NCBI GenBank assembly: GCA_947496555.1 | Contig: CANMDH010000004.1 | Coordinates: 104,481-168,480 of the forward strand | Direction of reading: 5' to 3' | DNA length: 64,000 nt | Source of the DNA: an uncultured Aquimarina sp. | GTDB lineage: Bacteria; Bacteroidota; Bacteroidia; Flavobacteriales; Flavobacteriaceae | Shown here: positions 1 through 7,726 of the stretch, in pieces | Numbering within the stretch: position 1 is the first letter of the stretch | How the letters are laid out: the number at the start of each line of letters is the position of its first letter | Notes under the pieces: model-generated | Told to the model about the DNA's origin: nothing | The model's database searches: none | What the model saw: only the letters and a program-made list of their open reading frames with translations | Position numbers and translations under genes: made by a program

Positions 1-451
1 GAGATTGTTCTGCTACATATAAATAGTTTTTTATGGTAGTTTCTGCCTTAGGTAGATCGCCTATCTTGATGTATAAATTGCCTAATGGTTGTAAGCAATT
101 TTCGATAATGTCATAATCCGACAACCTTTTTTCGTAAAAATATTGCCATGCTTTTTCGTAGTAATGAATGGCAGAAGACATACTGCCATTTTGAGCACGA
201 TAATATCCCAAATTACAATGTACAATCACCCAGGCAAGTTGATCCGCTTTTGTGTAAAGCTGATTTTCTTTTGAGGCAATAGTTTTACTCAGTTTTAATG
301 ACCCTGATGATGAAGGGTTTTGTAAAAAGAGATCCAATTGTTGGTACAAAAATTTAGAAGTCTTGGTTTCTTGCTGGGCAATTAAGGTAATATTACCTAA
401 CAAAATGAAGATGATAGCATAAATGAATGTTCTAAAATTTCCAAATCCCAT
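1..451 (-). CDS. Helical-repeat (TPR-like) secreted protein, N-terminal part only
   Basis: This gene is cut by the left edge of the window; about 150 codons are visible. Reading the minus strand from the ATG at 451 gives a signal-peptide-like start (MGFGNFRTFIYAIIFILLG) ending near an alanine-glutamine site. It is followed by amphipathic helices with TPR character, for example NLGYYRAQNG, AIHYYEKAWQYF and LGNLYIKIGDLPKAET. The start overlaps the end of the upstream barrel gene by 20 bases, so the two are probably co-transcribed and translationally coupled. In Bacteroidota such N-terminal repeats often precede a CHAT protease domain or a histidine kinase, but that part lies outside the window and the function is not assigned. 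The repeat call is fairly secure; everything beyond it is unknown. Confidence 0.7.
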   Translation of the reverse strand, partial: MGFGNFRTFIYAIIFILLGNITLIAQQETKTSKFLYQQLDLFLQNPSSSGSLKLSKTIASKENQLYTKADQLAWVIVHCNLGYYRAQNGSMSSAIHYYEKAWQYFYEKRLSDYDIIENCLQPLGNLYIKIGDLPKAETTIKNYLYVAEQS

Positions 452-2411
452 ATAACTGAATTTGACTGTTAGGCGCATCAAAATTATAAACATACCTCAC
501 CCCAAGACTAGGGCCGATTCGCACAGTACCTATATTCATCCCAATAAAAACTCCTGCCTGGGCATTCATGAAACTATCCTCTATTTCATCTGTGGTAAAA
601 GAATCCAGATCGGGGTTGGGAGTCAGGATGCCATTTCCGTCTAGAAGAAAGGCTTCCCCAGTTGTTTCCTGATCATTTTTACTAGTCATATCTAGTTTTA
701 ATTGCACACCGGCGCCCATGGCAAAAAAATTGTTGAAGTTATAGCGTATGGATCCCGGCACCGCGTATACTGTTATGTTGTTAAATTGATTTAGTTCAGA
801 AAATTGTATAATATTTCTGGATCCGTCTGCATTAACCGTTGAGGTTTCAAAATTTCGAAGTTCATCATAGGATGCGGCAGAAAACATTAACTCTGCTTGA
901 TAATAGGCTCGATACGATTTAAAAGGGGATAAAGTTGCTCCAACAAAATATTCCTGTTGATTGTCTAATTGGGGAGCAATGATATATCCGGCTTTGGCAC
1001 CTATCGAAATGCCTGGCATAAATCGGGTAGTAGCATAATTGGTAATAATGGGTTCATTTTTGTCGAAGTAAATAGCGGTTTTGCTCTTAGTTTTTTTCTT
1101 GTGAAAATCCTTGGCAAATTTCATTGAGTATTTCACAAAGCCTTTGGTAGAATCAATTTCGGCTACATTTTTTTGTTCACTTCCCGGAAGATAAATCCTA
1201 TTAAACTTAAAAATGATTTTATCTTTTTGTAAAATAGTATCCAAACAGCTATAATTTACCTCTTGTTCTTTTGGACAGATAGGGCAATCGGGATACATGC
1301 CTTCAATTCTGAGTGTAGATTTGTCAAACATTTCGGGGGTATCTGTTTCTAGTCTGATGGTATTTGCAGGGCCTTCACCGTTATTTTGAAAACGAACTTT
1401 GAATTTAAGTCGTTTAAATCGAACAAATCGATAATTCATGAGCCAACCATTGGATGACATTTTATTAGGATCGTGAGAGGTCACAATTTCCATTTCGGTG
1501 TCCTTGACCGTATGATTGTCAAAATTTTCATCGGGCACATAGACACTTCGCAAAGTTACAATAGCACTAGTGTCTTTGATCATTTCGGGAGTAGTCTTGA
1601 GTGTTCTGAAAATATTTCGCTCTTCTCCCGGCTTCATGTCATCAAAAGCAATAACCTGATAACTGCGATATAAGGCTTTGGATTCTTCTAAAGTAAGCGG
1701 AAGATTTGCTCTTTTGGTGGTGTCCTGCACAAAAAGAGTTTTATTTTTTAGGAGTGAATGGGTAGCTGAGGCTAGTAGCGTGTGGTCATCGTTTTCTGGA
1801 AGTGCTTCAGAAATGACGTCTAACGGAATAATACGTTCCCCATAATGTAGTCGCGTATTCTCTATAATGAAATTATCATTTTTAAATTGATTGTCGTTAT
1901 AAAATAGATATAATTTTCCGCTAGAAACGTAATTATTATTGTTTTTATAGCTTGTGATGAATACCATTTCCTGATCAGGGATCGGTTCTCGATTTCTTTT
2001 TAAGAGTAAATCTTCATTTTCTATAAATGGGGAAGGGCCATCAGCTGAAGCTTCATCAAAAGCACTACTAATAGTGATTGATTTTGGGCGACTTGTTGGT
2101 GGCTTTCCGTTGTCATAATTATTGGTTGCCCATAGTTTAGCGTTATAGTTGCCCGGTTTTTTATAGGTATGCGTTGGATTTTTTTTAAAACTATAGTTTC
2201 CATCTCCAAATTCCCAATAATAGGTGTAATAGGCTTTAGGGGCACCAGCGATTTGATTTAAAAGAGGCATTTGAGCGCCATAAGTTACATTATTACCTTG
2301 TATGTCATAGGTTATTGGAGCACTTCTTGATATAGTGTCATTACTTTGAATTTGTGATAAACCCAAGAATGGTAATAATACCCCTAGGTAAAATAGTAAA
2401 ATGCCCCTCAT
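432..2411 (-). CDS. PKD-domain surface protein with C-terminal outer-membrane beta-barrel
   Basis: The 659-residue protein begins with a signal peptide (residues 1-20, ending LGLSQ). A PKD-type Ig-like domain follows at about 34-115, with the diagnostic WEFGDG and the later PTHTYKKPGNY. A central region contains a SHDPNK motif and a stretch resembling the DPNDK/FQNNG adhesive domains of flavobacterial surface proteins, plus a CPICP cysteine pair near residue 380. The last 190 residues alternate aromatic and polar residues and start with GISIGAKAGYI, as in small OmpA/PorT-like barrels, and end in an aromatic residue (KF). It is therefore probably anchored in the outer membrane by the barrel with the PKD part exposed. 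It precedes, and overlaps by 20 bases, the helical-repeat gene. I do not recognise a named family for the full length. Confidence 0.8.
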   Translation of the reverse strand: MRGILLFYLGVLLPFLGLSQIQSNDTISRSAPITYDIQGNNVTYGAQMPLLNQIAGAPKAYYTYYWEFGDGNYSFKKNPTHTYKKPGNYNAKLWATNNYDNGKPPTSRPKSITISSAFDEASADGPSPFIENEDLLLKRNREPIPDQEMVFITSYKNNNNYVSSGKLYLFYNDNQFKNDNFIIENTRLHYGERIIPLDVISEALPENDDHTLLASATHSLLKNKTLFVQDTTKRANLPLTLEESKALYRSYQVIAFDDMKPGEERNIFRTLKTTPEMIKDTSAIVTLRSVYVPDENFDNHTVKDTEMEIVTSHDPNKMSSNGWLMNYRFVRFKRLKFKVRFQNNGEGPANTIRLETDTPEMFDKSTLRIEGMYPDCPICPKEQEVNYSCLDTILQKDKIIFKFNRIYLPGSEQKNVAEIDSTKGFVKYSMKFAKDFHKKKTKSKTAIYFDKNEPIITNYATTRFMPGISIGAKAGYIIAPQLDNQQEYFVGATLSPFKSYRAYYQAELMFSAASYDELRNFETSTVNADGSRNIIQFSELNQFNNITVYAVPGSIRYNFNNFFAMGAGVQLKLDMTSKNDQETTGEAFLLDGNGILTPNPDLDSFTTDEIEDSFMNAQAGVFIGMNIGTVRIGPSLGVRYVYNFDAPNSQIQLYGIWKF

Positions 2412-2456
2412 GATTTTTGTTTGTTGCTATTAAAGATAAGTAAAAAGTTAAATTAT

Positions 2457-2489
2457 AAAATTCCGGAAGGATTTACCTCCCGGAATTTT
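2457..2489 (-). terminator. Hairpin terminator after the serine hydrolase gene
   Basis: A 10-bp stem (AAAATTCCGG with CCGGAATTTT) extended by an inner AGG/CCT pairing lies 27 bases past the stop of the hydrolase gene on the minus strand. The tail on that strand is AT-rich rather than a pure T run. Confidence 0.6.
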
Positions 2490-2515
2490 AATGAGATATA
2501 TCAAGATTAGGCGTT

Positions 2516-3742
2516 TTATGGCTCTACCCAGGCGTCATTGTATGCATTGTATATCATTTGACGTAGGCTTGTTGTATTTTGTAAAGTGACTCCTTGCGAA
2601 TTCATTACTATTACACAATCAACTCTGTTTGAAGGGAACATTACAATTTGTGTTTGTACTCCTTGAGAAATGGTGGCATCACTATTTGTTCCTATAGAGC
2701 CTGCTTTTCCATAATAATTTCCGTGAATTTCATCAGCGGCATCTTCGGTATCCATTCCTAATCGATGTAGTTTCATCAAGTCTCTTTGGTCTTTGGTTAC
2801 CAATATTTCCGTATGTTCAAAGAAGGCATTTACTTTGGCCATTTCTAACGCAGTCATAAAATATCCACCGCCGCCGGATTTGTTATTCCAACTACCATAG
2901 TACTGTCCATTAGCATTTGTATTGGCATCATTTACATTATAATATAAGGTAGAGGTTTCCCGATCTTCTGGAAAACAACCTACCAGAGGTAAAGAAAGTT
3001 TATCAAAAATATTTTCTTGCATATATAGTAAATACATAAACTGGGTATTGGCATCATTTTCGATATCTATTGCGTTATTGCTAATAGCGCTCCATAGTGA
3101 CGGAATTAAAACTCTATACAAAGCAAAGTTTACATTCAAATAGTTACGGGTTTTTGAATTCACTACTCCGGTTTCTATACAGTCCTTAAGCCCTTCGTAG
3201 CCCAAAGTAGTATCAAAATTATTATTTGTGCTTTGCAATCCTGATTCGTGTTTTAATAGATCCTTAAAACTTAGGTTGTTAACACCAGGTCCTTTGGTCC
3301 AGGAATCGGGTAGCCAATCTGCGATGTTATCTTCAATGGTAAGATCATTGGCTTGTAATAATTGCATGACGGCTATAGCGGTATAAAATTTGGTCACGCT
3401 GGCTACATTGATTTCTTTATTCAATGTAAAATCCATAGCTCCGTCGGCAGTTGTTCTGGCTTGTCCATAAGCGTTAGACCTGGCTAGATTGCCGTCGGTG
3501 CTTATGGTATATGCCCAACCAACCGGCGTGTCACCTCCCGTTTCAACATAGTCGATTAGGTTTTGTTCAAAAAGATCCAGATCAAATACGGGTATATTGG
3601 TTTGTAGATCATTAATACCATCATCGGTTTCGCAGCTGGTGAAAGATAGCAATGAAAGTGATGATAATACAATGTTTATCATGATTTGTTTTACTAACCT
3701 ACTCTTCTTCGGTAAAGTAAAGATGTTATTTTTTGTTGTCAT
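2516..3742 (-). CDS. Lipoprotein serine hydrolase, beta-lactamase class C / PBP4* fold
   Basis: This 408-residue exported lipoprotein has a lipobox LLSFTSC with Cys37. An internal Met at residue 21 (MINIVLSSL) would give a more normal signal peptide and is an alternative start. The class C active-site motifs are visible: the SxxK nucleophile motif is S115-V-T-K118, HESG lies at 165-168, the YxN-like motif is Y201-L-N203, and the third motif is probably GKAGSIG near the C-terminus. Such proteins act in the periplasm or on the surface as esterases or D-amino-acid peptidases; the substrate cannot be read from sequence. An element GGGTAAC-N13-TGTTGATAT lies 28 bases upstream of the start and is identical in layout to one before the neighbouring lipoprotein gene, so both are probably targets of the ECF sigma factor encoded at 5059. 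Confidence 0.88.
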   Translation of the reverse strand: MTTKNNIFTLPKKSRLVKQIMINIVLSSLSLLSFTSCETDDGINDLQTNIPVFDLDLFEQNLIDYVETGGDTPVGWAYTISTDGNLARSNAYGQARTTADGAMDFTLNKEINVASVTKFYTAIAVMQLLQANDLTIEDNIADWLPDSWTKGPGVNNLSFKDLLKHESGLQSTNNNFDTTLGYEGLKDCIETGVVNSKTRNYLNVNFALYRVLIPSLWSAISNNAIDIENDANTQFMYLLYMQENIFDKLSLPLVGCFPEDRETSTLYYNVNDANTNANGQYYGSWNNKSGGGGYFMTALEMAKVNAFFEHTEILVTKDQRDLMKLHRLGMDTEDAADEIHGNYYGKAGSIGTNSDATISQGVQTQIVMFPSNRVDCVIVMNSQGVTLQNTTSLRQMIYNAYNDAWVEP

Positions 3743-3770
3743 GAGTTTTTTATTTTGTATGTTTAGTTTT

Positions 3771-3810
3771 ATATCAACAGCATTGTTTTTTTGTTACCCT
3801 TTTTTGAAAC
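3771..3810 (-). promoter_or_regulatory. Predicted ECF-sigma promoter of the serine hydrolase gene
   Basis: On the minus strand GTTTCA is followed by GGGTAAC, 13 bases, then TGTTGATAT, ending 28 bases before the ATG at 3742. The same parts and the same 13-base spacing occur at 4984-5025 before the other lipoprotein gene. Assignment to the adjacent ECF sigma factor is inference. Confidence 0.6.
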
Positions 3811-3825
3811 TTTTTTCAAAAAAAA

Positions 3826-3853
3826 TTCCGGAAGAAACAAACTTCTCCCGGAA
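3826..3853 (-). terminator. Intrinsic terminator after the ZU5-like lipoprotein gene
   Basis: On the minus strand TTCCG and GAAG pair with CTTC and CGGAA, and a run of nine T follows. It lies 63 bases past the stop at 3917 and resembles the hairpin at 2457-2489. Confidence 0.65.
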
Positions 3854-3916
3854 AATATGCTGGAATGTACCGTAACCCCCGTTAACCTATAAAGTATATT
3901 CCAGTATGCTTATCTG

Positions 3917-4954
3917 TTATGGCAATGCATTAATGAGCGCTACTAATTCTGCTTCAGTTCCTGTGCTGGTAGATCCTATTACCTCTAGGTGATCTTCCTC
4001 TATGGTAGCCGCCTGAATTGCATATATATACTCGCCATTTTGTATGGAAACAAATATGATATGGACTTCTAAGCCAATTGGGATTAATCCGTAATGTTCA
4101 GAGAAAAGTTCGGTTTGGGTATTATAAATGTCTAATAAAGCTAGTGCAGTAGGTTCACCATCATAAGAAACATAAACATTAGAGTTGGTGTCATCAAACC
4201 CTTCAGGAACATCAACATAAAGGATGGTCTTAGGTCTTGAGTCATTATACCAACGATCAATATTAGTCCATCCAAAGTTGCTTATAAACCCTCCGTACAC
4301 GGTTACTCCGGTTCCGTTAGGTCCTTCGCGTTGCATTGGTTCTAAGCCACCTTGTCCTTGCTCTTCCCAAACCACATCACATTCTAAATCGTCTTCAGTA
4401 CAATCGTCATTCTGACCATTAAAAAGAACCATTTGATCATCAAATTCATCGGTGGGGGCTAATATTTGAAATGCATTAGCAAGTTCTAATTTTTCTTCTT
4501 GCTGCGTAGCGTTTATGTAAAATTCTCCTCCAGACACCAGGGTTTCTATATCTCCATTAGGTCGTCTACCATTCGTTGGCATTTTGGTCAATAGCATTTT
4601 GGCTTTATCATATATTTCAATGAGTTCGATAGTAACATTTCCGGTAACAGGATCTCCATTTTGATCTAAGAAACTATTGGGAGGGAAGAAAAGAATTGTG
4701 CCTTCGTCACCCTGTACTTCTCCTCCCGCAATGGCATCCAAAGTGCGTGTTTGCTTTGCATCTTCACGATTCTGTATAATTTTTGCGGTAACTTCTAATC
4801 CATTGATTGAAGGAGGAATACTCATCTCACTATCATCATTATTACAGCTTCCAAAAAAAATAATAGTAAATACTAAAAGTAAATAGCTTAATATCATTGT
4901 CTTGACATTCTTACTATTATTCGATAATACGATTGTTGTATTTCTTGTTTTCAT
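3917..4954 (-). CDS. Lipoprotein with ZU5-like 'FFPPNSF...GNVTIEL' domain
   Basis: This 345-residue secreted lipoprotein has a long N-terminus followed by the lipobox FFGSC (Cys37). A first Met at residue 20 (MILSYLLL) would give a more typical signal peptide. Residues about 75-170 contain GGEVQGDEGTILFFPPNSF, then GDPVTGNVTIELIEI and LVSGGEFYINA. This pattern recurs in Bacteroidota surface lipoproteins and resembles a ZU5-type beta fold. The rest, including an acidic DDCTEDDLECD segment, matches nothing I recognise. No catalytic motif is evident, so a binding or structural role at the cell surface is more likely than an enzyme. It is separated from the hydrolase gene by a terminator, yet shares its promoter element. 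Confidence 0.75.
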   Translation of the reverse strand: MKTRNTTIVLSNNSKNVKTMILSYLLLVFTIIFFGSCNNDDSEMSIPPSINGLEVTAKIIQNREDAKQTRTLDAIAGGEVQGDEGTILFFPPNSFLDQNGDPVTGNVTIELIEIYDKAKMLLTKMPTNGRRPNGDIETLVSGGEFYINATQQEEKLELANAFQILAPTDEFDDQMVLFNGQNDDCTEDDLECDVVWEEQGQGGLEPMQREGPNGTGVTVYGGFISNFGWTNIDRWYNDSRPKTILYVDVPEGFDDTNSNVYVSYDGEPTALALLDIYNTQTELFSEHYGLIPIGLEVHIIFVSIQNGEYIYAIQAATIEEDHLEVIGSTSTGTEAELVALINALP

Positions 4955-4983
4955 AATTTTAAAATTTTATGGTTTACGCCCTC

Positions 4984-5025
4984 ATATCAACATCATTAAG
5001 TTTTTGTTACCCTCTATCCTGAAAC
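4984..5025 (-). promoter_or_regulatory. Predicted ECF-sigma promoter of the ZU5-like lipoprotein gene
   Basis: On the minus strand GTTTCA precedes GGGTAAC, and 13 bases later comes TGTTGATAT, 29 bases before the ATG at 4954. It matches the element at 3771-3810 in sequence and spacing and lies just upstream of the divergent sigma factor gene. Confidence 0.6.
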
Positions 5026-5058
5026 TTTTTTTAAATTAGATGCGCCAACCAAGTATTT

Positions 5059-5646
5059 ATGGGAAACAACAAACCACATCCTGATCAGAAGTATATTGAA
5101 GCACTTTTGAAGAATGATACCATATTGCTCTCCGAGATTTATGAGAAATTTGCACCAAAAGTGGTGGGGTATATCAAAAAGAATAGCGGTGATGACTCCA
5201 GAGCTCAAGATATTATCCAGGAGACATTAATTACCATTTATAAGCAGGCCAAAGAAAAAGAACTAAAACTTACTTGCCCATTTGATGCGTACTTTTTCTT
5301 GTTGTGTAAGCGTAAATGGTTAAATGAATTAAAAAAATCTTCTCAAAAAGAGGTAACAATAAATGAAGAGGTTGTATCTATTAATGATGAGAGTGTTCGT
5401 TTTGCTGAAGAAACCGAGATTTTTAATGCAAAACATGAATTGTTTACTGAAATGTTTGACCAACTCGGGAAGGCTTGTAAAGAATTGCTTAAAGTAACTT
5501 TTACCATAAAATCGATGGAGGAAGTAGCGCAAAAGCTCGGGCAGTCATATGCCTATGTTCGTAAAAAGAAGTCATTATGTATTGGTCAATTAACGCAATT
5601 GGTTCAGAACGCTCCTAAGTTTAATCGGCTAAAGAATTTGTTATGA
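5059..5646 (+). CDS. ECF-family RNA polymerase sigma factor
   Basis: The 195-residue protein has the two-domain layout of extracytoplasmic-function sigma factors. Region 2 is at about 20-95 and includes DDSRAQDIIQETLITIYKQA, the usual core-binding helix. Region 4 is at about 125-190 and includes MEEVAQKLGQSYAYVRKKKS, the helix-turn-helix that reads the -35 element. The start ATG at 5059 follows no strong Shine-Dalgarno, which is usual in Bacteroidota. Its stop overlaps the start of the next gene by four bases (ATGA), so sigma factor and membrane anti-sigma are translated together. The two lipoprotein genes on the opposite strand carry a shared promoter-like element, making them candidate targets. 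Confidence 0.93.
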   Translation: MGNNKPHPDQKYIEALLKNDTILLSEIYEKFAPKVVGYIKKNSGDDSRAQDIIQETLITIYKQAKEKELKLTCPFDAYFFLLCKRKWLNELKKSSQKEVTINEEVVSINDESVRFAEETEIFNAKHELFTEMFDQLGKACKELLKVTFTIKSMEEVAQKLGQSYAYVRKKKSLCIGQLTQLVQNAPKFNRLKNLL

Positions 5647-6431
5647 CCCCAGAAGAAAAATACGAACTATTTGAAAAATTTTGCAGTAATGAGCTTTCTA
5701 TCAACGAAAAGGCAAGGCTAAATAAGTTGATCGAGGATGACGATGTTGTAAGACAAGAGTTGAATGTGTATAAAGAGTTATATGCACATTTGGATACCAA
5801 TTTCAACTCAAAAAAGGAAGAAGAGGCTCTAAAAACGAATCTCAAAAAGATTGGCGACAACTACTTCGCAAAGATGCCCAAGGGAAAGGTCATCAAAGAA
5901 AAAATAGAGAAAAAAATTCATAAAGAAACTACCAAAAAATCAAAAGTAATCAAGCTTCCTGCCTGGTCATATGCGGTCGCGGCTAGTGTGGCAATAATCT
6001 TTGGTGTGTACTTCTTTAGTCAAAGCGGTCCCAAGTATAATGATTTTGCTTCTATTCCTGAGTTATCGATTACCGAGAGAGGAGATGCCAAAGAGATTGT
6101 TAAAAATGCTGAAAACGCATTTAACTCAAAAAATTATGTGGTGGCAGAAAAATATCTTTCCGAATTGATATCAAGAGATGAAAATAATACTGAATATCAG
6201 TTTTATTATGGAATTTCATTAGTAGAACAGGATAAATATGTCGAAGCCTCTCAAGTTTTTAAAAGTTTACAGAATGGAAATTCGGTATATAAGCATAAAG
6301 CAGTTTGGTTTGAAGCGTTAAATCAACTAAAACAGAAAAAGTATGACCAATGTGCAGAACTACTAAAAATATTGCCTGCTGAAGCCGAAGATTATAATCA
6401 AGCTCAAAAACTCCTAAAAAAGATTCAATAG
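5643..6431 (+). CDS. Membrane anti-sigma-like protein with periplasmic TPR repeats
   Basis: This is a 262-residue single-pass membrane protein. The N-terminal part (1-50, MTPEEKYELFEKFCSNELS...) looks like the short helical anti-sigma domain of Bacteroidota partners of ECF factors, without the zinc-binding H-C-C set. Residues 55-103 are charged. A membrane segment follows at about 107-126 (WSYAVAASVAIIFGVYFF). The C-terminal 110 residues form TPR-type helices (AENAFNSKNYVVAEKYL, YYGISLVEQDKYVEASQVF), expected to be periplasmic. The four-base overlap with the sigma gene supports a functional pair in which the TPR part senses an envelope signal. The ligand is unknown. Confidence 0.85.
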   Translation: MTPEEKYELFEKFCSNELSINEKARLNKLIEDDDVVRQELNVYKELYAHLDTNFNSKKEEEALKTNLKKIGDNYFAKMPKGKVIKEKIEKKIHKETTKKSKVIKLPAWSYAVAASVAIIFGVYFFSQSGPKYNDFASIPELSITERGDAKEIVKNAENAFNSKNYVVAEKYLSELISRDENNTEYQFYYGISLVEQDKYVEASQVFKSLQNGNSVYKHKAVWFEALNQLKQKKYDQCAELLKILPAEAEDYNQAQKLLKKIQ

Positions 6432-6558
6432 AGCTTAAAAGCTGCTCCTAAAAATGTTAATTAACAGTGTTTTAGATGTAAAAAACACCAAAAAAGCGTA
6501 ATTTATAAGGTCCAAATTCACTGGTTTTTTCAAATAATCAAAGTAAACAAGTAGGGTG

Positions 6559-6846
6559 ATGGAAACTATAGATCAAATAAAGCATATCGAAAAAGAACAA
6601 ATTAAGTTTTTACACTTTCCAAAACAAGAAGTGTTACCCAGCAAAAGAGATAAGCGAGATCGATATAGGAAATTAACCCGAGGTCTTCGGTTAGGAAATC
6701 TTGAACACGTAAAAGTGAAAATAGTTTTTGCAGATGATGAAGGTGTAAAAGAAGTAGAAACCACCATTTGGGGTATTACCGACAAGTCGGTTATTCTTAA
6801 GCAATCTACAATAATCCCTTTAGCTAGAATTATTAGCATTTCATGA
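6559..6846 (+). CDS. Small conserved-looking cytoplasmic protein, function unknown
   Basis: This is a 95-residue protein if the ATG at 6559 is used; a GTG one codon earlier is possible. It has no signal peptide or membrane segment. Lys/Arg-rich sequence in the middle (SKRDKRDRYRKLTRGLRLG) is followed by a compact beta-rich part (VKVKIVFADDEGVKEVET, TDKSVILKQSTIIPLARI) that could form a small Sm- or SH3-like barrel. I do not recognise the family. It lies between the anti-sigma gene and tatD with its own 127-base upstream gap, and the codon use looks normal for the region. Confidence 0.6.
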   Translation: METIDQIKHIEKEQIKFLHFPKQEVLPSKRDKRDRYRKLTRGLRLGNLEHVKVKIVFADDEGVKEVETTIWGITDKSVILKQSTIIPLARIISIS

Positions 6847-6889
6847 TACAAACTTAAAATCTTCATGGTAATAGCGTGCAAAATTTAGT

Positions 6890-6897
6890 TACTTTTG
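6890..6897 (+). promoter_or_regulatory. -7 element of the tatD promoter
   Basis: TACTTTTG fits the Bacteroidota -7 consensus TAnnTTTG and ends only four bases before the tatD ATG, so the transcript may begin at or next to the start codon. No clear -33 TTTG is seen at the usual distance. Confidence 0.5.
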
Positions 6898-6901
6898 CCG
6901 C

Positions 6902-7690
6902 ATGATACTTACCGATACACATACACATATTTATAGCGAAGCATTTGATGAAGATCAAGATCAAATGATGCAACGCGCTATTCAAAATGGAGTGACGCGT
7001 TTTTTTGTGCCTGCAATTGATTCAACGTATACAACAGCCATGTACGATATAGAATCCAGATATCCAGACCATGTTTTTTTGATGATGGGATTGCATCCAA
7101 CGCATGTAAAAGAAAATTATAAAGAAGAATTAGCTCATGTAGAAGAAGAATTAGAAAAACGACTGCAAAGTGTAAATGATGAAAAGTTCTATGCAATTGG
7201 AGAGATTGGGATTGATCTGTATTGGGATAAGACAACTTTAAAAAAACAGCAAGAAGCATTTAGGTATCAGATCCAACTGGCAAAAAAACATAAGCTACCT
7301 ATCGTAATACACTCTCGGGAATCTTTTGAAGAGATTTTTGAAGTACTTGAGGATGAAAAAGGGGATGATCTTTTTGGGATTTTTCATTGTTTTACAGGAA
7401 CCATAGAAGATGCACACCGTGCTATTGGATATAATATGAAATTGGGAATAGGGGGTGTAGTTACTTTCAAAAACGGTAAAATCGATAAATTTTTGGATCA
7501 GATTCCGTTGCATCATATTGTTTTAGAAACCGATGCACCTTATTTGGCACCAACACCGTATCGAGGTAAACGTAATGAAAGTTCATACATAATTAATGTT
7601 CTTAATAAATTGTCTGAAATTTATAAAATGCCTGTTGAAGAAATAGCTTCGATTACTACGCATAACTCTAAAGAAATTTTTGGAGTATAA
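6902..7690 (+). CDS. tatD: TatD-family metal-dependent DNase/hydrolase
   Basis: The 262-residue protein has the family's metal-site motifs in order: TDTHTHI near the N-terminus (His7, His9), MGLHPTHV, AIGEIGIDLYWD (metal-bridging Glu), VIHSRES, GIFHCFTG, and LETDAPYLAP near residue 212. The length is typical. TatD proteins are TIM-barrel hydrolases with 3'-exonuclease or D-aminoacyl-type activity, cytoplasmic and widespread. It is followed 36 bases later by asparaginase in the same orientation. The upstream region suggests a very short or absent leader. Confidence 0.95.
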   Translation: MILTDTHTHIYSEAFDEDQDQMMQRAIQNGVTRFFVPAIDSTYTTAMYDIESRYPDHVFLMMGLHPTHVKENYKEELAHVEEELEKRLQSVNDEKFYAIGEIGIDLYWDKTTLKKQQEAFRYQIQLAKKHKLPIVIHSRESFEEIFEVLEDEKGDDLFGIFHCFTGTIEDAHRAIGYNMKLGIGGVVTFKNGKIDKFLDQIPLHHIVLETDAPYLAPTPYRGKRNESSYIINVLNKLSEIYKMPVEEIASITTHNSKEIFGV

Positions 7691-7726
7691 GACAAAGTGT
7701 AATTTAAAATTTGTTCATTTGTTATT

